Source: JBCCFX01 sp039029515
Lineage (GTDB): Bacteria > Planctomycetota > Phycisphaerae > Phycisphaerales > SM1A02
DNA length: 7,666 bases
Direction: 5' to 3'
Assembly: GCA_039029515.1 (NCBI GenBank)
Contig: JBCCFX010000189.1
Location: 1-7,666 of the forward strand
The position numbers and the translations under genes were made by a program. This document shows, in pieces, positions 1-5,996 of this stretch. Numbering within the stretch: position 1 is the first letter of the stretch; each line of letters begins with the position of its first letter. The notes beneath the pieces are model-generated. The model was not told the origin of the DNA. It did not search any database and saw only the letters and a list, made by a program, of their open reading frames with translations.

Positions 1-270
1 CGTTCGCGGTTACGGACTCGTGGTCGGGCTGAACGGCACCGGCTCGCGCGAGGGTGATCCGCGCGTGCGCAACTTCATGCTCGAAGAAATGCGTCGCCGG
101 GGCGTTGGCAGCAATCGCGACGGTTGGTCCGGCATGACGCCTCCTGAGCGGCGGGATAAATCCCAGTCCGAGCATAGATACTGTGGCGATCCGGCTCAAC
201 GGCCATTCGTGTGACTCAACTCAACGTGCAGATGGTCCCCGCGTTGAAGCCTGTCACGCTTCGCGCGGAG
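1..270 (+). pseudogene. FlgI-like (flagellar P-ring) gene fragment, frame-broken
   Basis: The frame starting at base 2 reads VRGYGLVVGLNGTG, the hallmark N-terminal motif of mature FlgI, the protein of the periplasmic P-ring around the flagellar rod. It continues through RNFMLEEMRRRGVGS and GMTPPERRDKSQSE to about base 172. Similarity then seems to move to the next frame (IDTVAIRLNGH, about 174-206, resembling the family's DTAVV-VEG strand). It then moves to a third frame (TQLNVQMVPAL from about 214, resembling the TRFDVxVxAL strand), with the usual IPPGA-type segment between them missing. FlgI is normally about 350-400 residues, but here a convergent gene begins at 281, so only the first quarter could fit. 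The start lies left of the window. Family assignment of the first segment is strong; the decay reading is an inference from residual similarity and could also reflect sequencing errors. Planctomycetes also carry FlgI-like proteins not clearly tied to flagella. Confidence 0.65.
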
Positions 271-280
271 AATGCTCGGA

Positions 281-1642
281 TCACCCCGCATCACCGCTCG
301 TGCCTCGTGTTCCACCCTTGCCGGGCAACATGGGCTCCGCAACAGCATCATCGGCGGCAGGCACCGACGTATTGCCGCCACGACGGGCGGTCACGGTCAG
401 TTCCGGCACGTTGATGCGTCGAATTTCAGGTGTGTAGCGGTTTCGTCGTTCATCCCACCAATTCATCCAGTAGGCCGTGTCTTGCGTCTCCGGTTCCCAG
501 GCCTCGCTGGCCAAGGGGCAGAGCCCGTACTGCATCACGGTGCGGACCGTCAGTGGGGTGTTATCCGCCCGAATCACGCCGATCAAAAGTGGAATCGAGC
601 CGGGGTTCTCATACGAGGCAATCGCTTTGGACAACGGAATGAGAAACTTGTCGGTGAACTCGTCGTCGTTGTTGACGGATTCACGAAGCAGTTCGTGCAT
701 GTGATCAAGTGCCCAGTCAAAGCGGCGTCCGGTGAGGCTGGTCAACGATGCCACGCGGGCCTCCATCGGGGTGCCTCGTTCGGTGAGCGGCAGGACATGA
801 TCGCGCATAAACGGCGTGTCCAGCTCCAGTGCCTGAACGGTTCGGCAGGACGCGATGAGGACATCTTCGGACTGCAACGGGTTCAGCCATGTGATGAGTC
901 GATCGCGAATGCCCGACTCGAATGCCTTGGTGCGAATGGCAAGCACCTTGGGGAACACGAACCGTGATGAGAGATCAAGCTGTGGCGCCATCACTTGCAT
1001 CGTGGCAAGATCGGTGGTGTCCATCGCATCGATGAACGATTCGCAGCCTTCGAGACAGACATCCAGGAACGGTCGGTCGGCATTGTCGTCGAACCAATTC
1101 AGCAACGTATCGTCGACGATTTCGGCATTGCGGAACGTGTACATGTTGAGGTACAGGCGGGCGAAATTCCGTGTGGCGGCATGCGGTGTCCGGAGTCCAA
1201 GCCGAAGCACATCACGCACCATGGGGTGCGGCAACTCAGATGGTGCCAGATGCGTGGGCATTGAGATGCCGCGCATAACCTGGACCTGCATGCGATGGCT
1301 CAGCTGCACCCACACCTGCGGAAGGATGGACCGCATAGTTTGCTCATCGAGCGCGGCGAACTCGTCAATAACTGGAAGGACGTCATAGATGCCGCCCTCT
1401 TCTGCTTTGACCATCCTCTTTGCCCAGCGATCGGCGAGATTGTCGTCGCTGACGGTCGAAAGCGAGGCCGGAGCGGCCGCCGGTTCCACCACAGGGTCTG
1501 CGTGAACGATTGCGGCGGGGGCAGCCTCAACCGCCGTCGGCGGTGTGACCGCAGTCGTGTCGGTCGGCTCAGTGGCGTCCGAGCAGCCGACCGCCAGGGC
1601 CATCAGGCACAGCAGTCCGGGCATGGAAATCGATCGTGGCAT
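281..1642 (-). CDS. Predicted lipoprotein with HEAT-like helical body, unknown function
   Basis: A 453-residue protein of no family I can name. The N-terminus has a hydrophobic segment (residues 8-19) ending in AVGC, a plausible lipobox with Cys20 as the lipidated residue, so the protein is probably anchored to a membrane. Residues 21-65 are a Thr/Pro/Ala/Val-rich linker. From about 66 to 400 the sequence is amphipathic and helix-rich, with a regular pattern like HEAT or armadillo repeats. A WMNWWDERR motif near 392-400 resembles the Trp-rich endings I associate with planctomycete HEAT-repeat proteins. The last 50 residues are Gly/Ala/Thr-rich and probably disordered. An in-frame ATG five codons upstream (1657) is less likely, because the AGGAG that would serve as ribosome binding site lies inside that extension, seven bases before the chosen ATG. 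It is convergent with the FlgI-like fragment and lies downstream of the ANTAR gene on the same strand. Confidence 0.8.
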   Translation of the reverse strand: MPRSISMPGLLCLMALAVGCSDATEPTDTTAVTPPTAVEAAPAAIVHADPVVEPAAAPASLSTVSDDNLADRWAKRMVKAEEGGIYDVLPVIDEFAALDEQTMRSILPQVWVQLSHRMQVQVMRGISMPTHLAPSELPHPMVRDVLRLGLRTPHAATRNFARLYLNMYTFRNAEIVDDTLLNWFDDNADRPFLDVCLEGCESFIDAMDTTDLATMQVMAPQLDLSSRFVFPKVLAIRTKAFESGIRDRLITWLNPLQSEDVLIASCRTVQALELDTPFMRDHVLPLTERGTPMEARVASLTSLTGRRFDWALDHMHELLRESVNNDDEFTDKFLIPLSKAIASYENPGSIPLLIGVIRADNTPLTVRTVMQYGLCPLASEAWEPETQDTAYWMNWWDERRNRYTPEIRRINVPELTVTARRGGNTSVPAADDAVAEPMLPGKGGTRGTSGDAG

Positions 1643-1649
1643 CGAGATG

Positions 1650-1654
1650 CTCCT
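1650..1654 (-). promoter_or_regulatory. Ribosome binding site AGGAG that sets the lipoprotein start
   Basis: On the minus strand AGGAG is followed by seven bases and then the ATG at 1642. It overlaps the upstream in-frame ATG at 1657, which has no purine-rich stretch of its own. This argues for a 453-residue rather than a 458-residue product. Confidence 0.7.
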
Positions 1655-1701
1655 CATCGCAGCGGCATGGCTACCGGGGATAACGTCTATTCAAACCCCT
1701 T

Positions 1702-1731
1702 ATTGTATCGGCTCAAACGCCTCGGGCGCAA
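1702..1731 (-). promoter_or_regulatory. Candidate sigma-70-type promoter for the lipoprotein gene
   Basis: On the minus strand TTGCGC (1731-1726) is separated by 18 bases from TACAAT (1707-1702), which matches five of six bases of the -10 consensus. Transcription would start near 1695 and give a leader of about 50 bases before the ATG at 1642. The -35 match is only three of six and planctomycete promoters are poorly defined, so this is a suggestion. Confidence 0.35.
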
Positions 1732-1778
1732 AGGGTGGCGGGCCGGGTGTCCGAAGACGCCCGACCCGCACACGAGGC
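1719..1778 (-). repeat. Nested inverted repeat between the ANTAR and lipoprotein genes
   Basis: An inner hairpin at 1739-1768 has 12-base arms with one mismatch and one G-U pair; read on the minus strand it is capped by cTTCGg, the very stable UUCG tetraloop. An outer perfect six-base stem, GCCTCG (1778-1773, minus strand) with CGAGGC (1724-1719), encloses it. Bases 1723-1728 could alternatively pair with 1758-1763. It lies about 145 bases past the ANTAR stop codon and could end that transcript, but no U-run follows, so it is not a classical intrinsic terminator. Its lower arm overlaps the candidate lipoprotein promoter. Confidence 0.5.
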
Positions 1779-1922
1779 TGCTCATGACTGGCCAACGGTT
1801 GATACGGCTGTGCCCTCCGGCCCACCGAGGACCGTGATCAGAAGTGGGGATTAACGATCAGACACGCACGCCGATCGATCGCCACACCGGTCATGAGGCG
1901 GTTCCGCTGGCCCGATGGCTCG

Positions 1923-2552
1923 TCAGCCGGCCTGGAGCAGGGCGCTGGCGTCGAGGACGGCCCGCGCTTCTGCGGCGACTGATCGCTTGTTCTTGTCTGC
2001 AAGTGATGCCAGGCGGGCATCGGCTTCTGCCGGTGCAAGCTGGCCTGCCTGCATGAGGATCCATTTGGCCTGCTCAATGCTCTTGCGGTCTTCGAGCGCC
2101 TGCCGGAGCTGATCGACCTCATCCTGCTGATCGTCGGTCACCCGAGCAAGGGTGCGTGCAAGGACCAGCGTGGGGCCGATCTGTGTTTCGATGTCGGTGT
2201 TGATGAGATAGCCAACGGCGCCGAGTCGACCACACCAGCGAAGCGTGCTCGGATCGCACGCATTCGAAAGGGCGACAAGTGGCGTGTCCGTACTCCGGGC
2301 CACGCGGTCTGCAAGCCGACGATCGCTCTCGCCGCCGAGGGCGAGATCGATGATGGCCAGGTCCGGCGTATGCCGCTTGCACGCGGCGATCACATCGTCA
2401 TCGACGCAGATCGGTCCGATCGGTTCGCCGCCCGCACTTCGGATCGCATCGACAATGGTCGCGCCGAGTTCTGCGTTGGCGGTGGCGATCACGACGCGCA
2501 GCGGTGCATCGGAATCAACGTGGGTGAGTTCAGTCTTGTTCGTGGCGGCCAT
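1923..2552 (-). CDS. ANTAR-domain response regulator with degenerate receiver
   Basis: A 209-residue protein with a receiver-like domain (about 18-135), a short coiled-coil linker, and a C-terminal ANTAR domain (about 150-206). ANTAR proteins such as NasT, AmiR and EutV bind paired RNA hairpins and stop transcription termination. The ANTAR part is clear: LEDRKSIEQAKWILM followed by an EAxxxL helix and an Ala-rich C-terminal helix. In the receiver, the phospho-acceptor Asp is present (IID, D69) and so is the Ser switch residue (S96). However, the acidic pair after the first strand is replaced by Thr-Ala-Asn (VVIATAN), and the conserved Lys before the last helix is Asn118 (GYLIN). Phosphorylation is therefore doubtful. 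A GTG two codons upstream (2558) is in frame, but AAGGGGG sits eight bases before the ATG and only two bases before that GTG, so the ATG is preferred. It diverges from the kinase gene; no sensor histidine kinase is visible nearby. Confidence 0.9.
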   Translation of the reverse strand: MAATNKTELTHVDSDAPLRVVIATANAELGATIVDAIRSAGGEPIGPICVDDDVIAACKRHTPDLAIIDLALGGESDRRLADRVARSTDTPLVALSNACDPSTLRWCGRLGAVGYLINTDIETQIGPTLVLARTLARVTDDQQDEVDQLRQALEDRKSIEQAKWILMQAGQLAPAEADARLASLADKNKRSVAAEARAVLDASALLQAG

Positions 2553-2560
2553 CGGCACAT

Positions 2561-2567
2561 CCCCCTT
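2561..2567 (-). promoter_or_regulatory. Ribosome binding site AAGGGGG of the ANTAR gene
   Basis: Read on the minus strand, AAGGGGG ends eight bases before the ATG at 2552. The spacing favours this ATG over the GTG at 2558. Confidence 0.65.
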
Positions 2568-2765
2568 GAGGTCAGTTCAAAACACGTACACCAGACAAGC
2601 GTCTTGGCCTGTGCAACGAAACAAACCTTCAAGGGCGATGTGGTCTCGGGCGAATCAGGGCACCTCGGATCGCAACCAGGCGATCGCATGCCGACCACGG
2701 GCACACTTCGTATCTCGGGTCGCCCGAGGCCTCGTTTTCGTGAAACCCGAAAAAGTCGGCTCATT

Positions 2766-2794
2766 TTGTCACAAATCGCCTCGTATGGTGTAGT
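2766..2794 (+). promoter_or_regulatory. Candidate promoter for the kinase operon
   Basis: TTGTCA (2766-2771), a five-of-six match to the -35 consensus, is separated by 17 bases from TGTAGT (2789-2794), a four-of-six match to the -10 consensus. Transcription would start near 2801, giving a leader of about 60 bases that contains the hairpin at 2819-2834. Confidence 0.45.
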
Positions 2795-2818
2795 ACGACT
2801 GTTGTCAGGATGAGCACA

Positions 2819-2834
2819 CCGCCCCGCACGGCGG
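2819..2834 (+). repeat. Small GC hairpin in the kinase leader
   Basis: CCGCC and GGCGG form a perfect five-base-pair stem with a six-base loop (CCGCAC), 25 bases before the kinase ATG. It may influence translation or be incidental. The loop lacks the A at position 1 and G at position 4 expected of an ANTAR-binding hexaloop. Confidence 0.35.
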
Positions 2835-2859
2835 ATTGATTCAGGAACTCAGGAAGACC

Positions 2860-5151
2860 ATGAGCAACCACGATCCGACCGTGGCAAGCGGAAGCGGCGA
2901 CGAGACGCGCGATGCGACGTCGGCTGGCGTCGGGCCGCCGCGACGAATCGACAAGTACCGCATTGGCCAGAAAATCGGCGCCGGCGGCATGGGCGACATT
3001 TATCGCGCTGAACATGTCGAAACCGAAAAAGTCGTCGCGATCAAACTCATCAAGCCCGGCGTGCTCAGCCCCGAAGCAATCGATCGATTTGTGCGCGAGT
3101 ACCGGCTGCTCGGAAAACTCGACCATCCCAATATTGCCACCGTATTCGACGCCGGCTTCTACGAGGCGGGCGAAGAAACGCTGCCGTACTACGTCATGGC
3201 GTATGTCGCGGGGGCAAAGCCCATCACCGAGTTTGCGGTCGCCGGGGGTTTGTCGCTCGAGCAGCGCCTGCGCTTGTTCCTGCAACTCTGCGATGCCGTC
3301 GAACATGCGAACGAACGGCGCGGCATCATTCATCGCGACATCAAACCCAGCAACGTCCTTGTCGATGCCGAAGGCCATGTCCGCCTGATCGACTTCGGTG
3401 TCGCCACCGATACAGGCGGCTCCAACCTGTACGGTGAGATCGTCGGGACACCGAGCTACATGGCGCCGGAGATGTTCGATGGCGATCCTGTCGCGATCGA
3501 CCAGCGCAGCGATGTCTACACGCTCGGCGTTGTGTTGTATGAATTGCTGACGGGCACGCTGCCGTACGACCTTGCCGGGAAAGCGAACTACGAGAAGCAG
3601 CGCATCATCTGTACGACGCCGCCGGATCCGCTGTCAAAGCATGATCCATCGCTTCCGGCGGAACTGAGTCAGGTGGTCGCCACCGCGTTGCACAAGAGTC
3701 GAACGAACCGATTTCAGCGTGTCGCGGAGTTCCGTGGCGCGATCGCGACGTTTCTCCGTGACAGTGAGGTCATTGAGACGGGGACGCGATTCATCGCGCC
3801 GCGTGCGCCGCAGACATGGCGTGAACGCATCGGTGATCAGTACGTCGCCGCGCTTGCGGTGGTGGTGCTGTTCGCAACGTTTCTCGGGGTATCAGGAATA
3901 TCCAGCTTCTGGTATCGCTGGACTGATCTGCACTTCATGTATGACGTCGCGCTATTCCAATCAGCACCGACGACACCGATCCTGCCGCAGAACAATTTCG
4001 TTCGTGGCTTTGTCCCGAAGTACGCCGTCGAGATGGTCACGACGGCCAATGCGCACGGGATCGAAGGCATTACGCTGGATGATGTGCAGTCGTGGCGCAT
4101 GATGCAGGCCGAGGCGATTGATCGGCTGGTCGACGCCAACGTGAAGGTCATCGTCTGTGACATCACCTTTCGCGGTGAACGGCCCGAATACGACGGCGAG
4201 CTTGCGGACAGTATGAAGCGCGCCCGTGACAACGGTATCCCGGTCATCGTTGGCAGTGAGGCATGGGATTGGATTGAAGATCCGGACTACGCATGGATCG
4301 AGCCCATTCGTGAACACGCGTTGATCGGTGGTGTGACCGGTACGCTTGAAAACGATTCGCCCTGGTCAACAGATTCACTCGTCATCGATCCGGAACTCGG
4401 TGAGTTGCCGTCGATCTCACTTCTCGCGTTCGCGGCGTACCGGCAGCCGCAGGCGGTGCCAAGGTTCCGTTTCGATCCGAACAGCGCCACGGTCACGATC
4501 CGCTATCAGGAACGCCTTGCCAACGGCGCCGCCGGCGCGCGGCCGATCGATACGCCGGAATTGCTCGGTCTGTCGATGGCAGACCAGGAGCGTGAGACCG
4601 ATACGAAGTATCGCATCCGCAGGAATTCATTCATCGGGCATCAGGGCATTGTGGTCCCGGATGACGATGTGCTCAACGAGTTGATCAGCGACTACGAGAC
4701 GCTCTTCGGGATGTCCCGGGAAGAGCGTCGTCTGGAACTCGCGGGCAAGGTTGTCGTCCTGGCGATGCCCCCGCCGTATGACGAGCTGGCGCAATACACC
4801 GACGGTCGTTGGGTGCCGAAGATGGTGTGCCACGTGGTGGCTATTCGGGACCTGCTGAGCAACAAGACGATCCGTCACAGCAAGCCGAGCGACAATTTCG
4901 CGACCGTACCGCTGGTGGCCTGCCTTGCGATTGGCCTGATCTGGCGAATTCCCCGCCGAATCATCCTTCGCGTGACGGCATATGCAGGGTTGACATTGAT
5001 TCTGGTGGTAGCTAGCTTCGGATTGTACCGGGCATCGGCGTATGTGCTTAGCCCGCTTATACTTGCGTCCGTTGCCGTGGTGGCGGGCGAACTGGGGGCG
5101 TTTGTCATCCGGCAACGTCCGACGATGGGTTGGGGAACGCCATCGTCGTAA
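2860..5151 (+). CDS. Transmembrane Ser/Thr protein kinase with CHASE2 sensor domain
   Basis: A 763-residue kinase that should phosphorylate Ser/Thr in cytoplasmic proteins in response to a periplasmic signal. The N-terminal kinase domain (about 33-300) is complete: glycine loop GAGGMG (40-45), VAIK lysine K62, helix-C E80, HRDIKPSN (158-165, catalytic D160), DFG (178-180), APE (202-204) and SDVY (D218). A membrane helix follows (about 328-347), then a CHASE2-like periplasmic domain (about 350-665; e.g. VKVIVCDITF, followed by ELADSMKRARDNGIPVIVGSE). Three closely spaced membrane helices (about 682-697, 705-722, 727-750) end the protein, with a short basic tail. CHASE2 followed by three helices is the family's known layout; here the enzyme domain precedes it rather than following it. 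Topology places both ends in the cytoplasm. The ATG at 2860 has AGGA five bases upstream; the in-frame TTG at 2836 lacks a comparable site. It is the first gene of a probable operon with the next two. Confidence 0.95.
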   Translation: MSNHDPTVASGSGDETRDATSAGVGPPRRIDKYRIGQKIGAGGMGDIYRAEHVETEKVVAIKLIKPGVLSPEAIDRFVREYRLLGKLDHPNIATVFDAGFYEAGEETLPYYVMAYVAGAKPITEFAVAGGLSLEQRLRLFLQLCDAVEHANERRGIIHRDIKPSNVLVDAEGHVRLIDFGVATDTGGSNLYGEIVGTPSYMAPEMFDGDPVAIDQRSDVYTLGVVLYELLTGTLPYDLAGKANYEKQRIICTTPPDPLSKHDPSLPAELSQVVATALHKSRTNRFQRVAEFRGAIATFLRDSEVIETGTRFIAPRAPQTWRERIGDQYVAALAVVVLFATFLGVSGISSFWYRWTDLHFMYDVALFQSAPTTPILPQNNFVRGFVPKYAVEMVTTANAHGIEGITLDDVQSWRMMQAEAIDRLVDANVKVIVCDITFRGERPEYDGELADSMKRARDNGIPVIVGSEAWDWIEDPDYAWIEPIREHALIGGVTGTLENDSPWSTDSLVIDPELGELPSISLLAFAAYRQPQAVPRFRFDPNSATVTIRYQERLANGAAGARPIDTPELLGLSMADQERETDTKYRIRRNSFIGHQGIVVPDDDVLNELISDYETLFGMSREERRLELAGKVVVLAMPPPYDELAQYTDGRWVPKMVCHVVAIRDLLSNKTIRHSKPSDNFATVPLVACLAIGLIWRIPRRIILRVTAYAGLTLILVVASFGLYRASAYVLSPLILASVAVVAGELGAFVIRQRPTMGWGTPSS

Positions 5152-5179
5152 CCGGCAGACCGTGTGTGTGGGTGGCGTT

Positions 5180-5956
5180 ATGGCCCGAACAAGTGTTGTA
5201 TTCATCGTCAGCGTCCTGCTGGCCAGCCTTACTGGCTGCCAGGAGGAGTTGGTCGCACAAGACTGGAAACAGGCTGAAATCAACAATCCCAGCCTGACGC
5301 CGACCATCTACGTCGAACGTATCGCAGCGCTCAAGGGCGTCACGTTCACCAATACGCCCAGTCCCAGTGATGGCGACAAGATCCGGGTCGTCCGATCGTT
5401 CCTTGACTTCGATGTCAAGCAGGACTTTCGCGCGATGAGCGGCCCGCTGGACTTTGGCGGCGGCGGCTCCAACACGCAGGCGAGCACGACGGACACGCAA
5501 TACGACATCTTCGATCTGTCCATTGGTGGCGCGTCGTATGACATGCTCGGCGTCCAGTTCGCCGGGATCAATGATGACCTCGGTTTCATCTTCACCTGGG
5601 GCTATTGGCCGGTCATCAAGAACGTGCGGACGGCCGCAGTGGGCGTGGGCACGAAGTTCATTCATATGGTGGACGTCGATCCGGACTCGACCAAACCTGT
5701 CGATCGATTCTTCCTGATCGAGAAGACAGGCAACGAAGCCGTGCAGGTGTTCGTGTATGGGACAGGCGGAGGTATCGACGCTGAATATCAGCTCGACGAT
5801 GACAAGTTCTATCTCCGTCTCCACGATGGAAACATGGAGATGCTGCCCATCCCGACTGGAGGGTTGAACACGCCCGAGCAGAACCGCGTGAAGGCGTTCC
5901 TGCTGCAGTTTGCGAAGCTCCGAAAAGCATCCGGAATCGATTACCTGTCGTGGTGA
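5180..5956 (+). CDS. Predicted lipoprotein, paralogue of the next gene, unknown family
   Basis: A 258-residue exported protein I do not recognise. Residues 6-16 are hydrophobic and followed by LTGC, a good lipobox with Cys20, so it should be a membrane-anchored lipoprotein. The body is beta-rich, with a Gly/Ser/Thr-rich turn at 93-104. The segment TAAVGVGT within RTAAVGVGT (150-158), then FIHMVD, FFLIE and VQVFVYG, is matched by the same order of motifs in the downstream gene. A C-terminal helix (about 232-250, RVKAFLLQFAKLRK) also has a counterpart there. The start at 5180 lies 28 bases after the kinase stop, with only a weak GGGTGG upstream, which suits co-transcription and perhaps translational coupling. 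An upstream in-frame GTG (5162) would add six residues before the signal peptide and is less likely. Longer upstream extensions lie inside the kinase gene. Confidence 0.85.
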   Translation: MARTSVVFIVSVLLASLTGCQEELVAQDWKQAEINNPSLTPTIYVERIAALKGVTFTNTPSPSDGDKIRVVRSFLDFDVKQDFRAMSGPLDFGGGGSNTQASTTDTQYDIFDLSIGGASYDMLGVQFAGINDDLGFIFTWGYWPVIKNVRTAAVGVGTKFIHMVDVDPDSTKPVDRFFLIEKTGNEAVQVFVYGTGGGIDAEYQLDDDKFYLRLHDGNMEMLPIPTGGLNTPEQNRVKAFLLQFAKLRKASGIDYLSW

Positions 5957-5961
5957 GCGTG

Positions 5962-5979
5962 ATCGTGCGTGCGCACGAT
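5962..5979. repeat. Perfect palindrome ATCGTGCG-TG-CGCACGAT before a ribosome binding site
   Basis: Eight-base perfect arms flank two bases, centred between the stop of the lipoprotein gene and the AGGAG of the next gene (3 bases away). As RNA it would form a seven-base-pair stem with a GUGC loop. It could be a translation-controlling or RNA-stabilising hairpin, or a binding site for a dimeric protein. There is no U-run, so a terminator is unlikely. Confidence 0.6.
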
Positions 5980-5996
5980 TACAGGAGAAAGAAGAC

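Larger units (their letters stand above)
2553..2859. other. Divergent intergenic region between ANTAR and kinase genes
   Basis: The 307 bases hold no convincing gene. On the right there is a candidate kinase promoter and a small leader hairpin (separate entries). In the middle are three short symmetric elements: CTCGGG-TCG-CCCGAG at 2714-2728, the overlapping palindrome CGAGGCCTCG at 2725-2734, and TTTTCG-N7-CGAAAA at 2735-2753. They lie 13-52 bases upstream of the candidate -35 box and could be operator sites, though such short repeats also arise by chance. I see no clear promoter for the ANTAR gene. Confidence 0.6.

Noticed and set aside
272..967. Open frame of 231 codons on the + strand
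   Set aside because: It lies antisense to the lipoprotein gene, has no domain or export signal, is rich in Arg, His and Gly, and lacks a ribosome site. The minus-strand frame has a lipobox and a good AGGAG.
1739..1768. Classical intrinsic terminator of the ANTAR gene
   Set aside because: The stem is strong, but on the minus strand it is followed by CCACCC and not by a U-run, so I list it only as an inverted repeat.
2819..2834. Kinase leader hairpin as an ANTAR-binding site
   Set aside because: ANTAR targets are paired hairpins whose six-base loops carry A at position 1 and G at position 4. This loop is CCGCAC and I found no second fitting hairpin nearby.
4627..5307. Open frame of 226 codons on the minus strand
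   Set aside because: It is antisense to the kinase's CHASE2 and membrane helices and shows no recognisable features.
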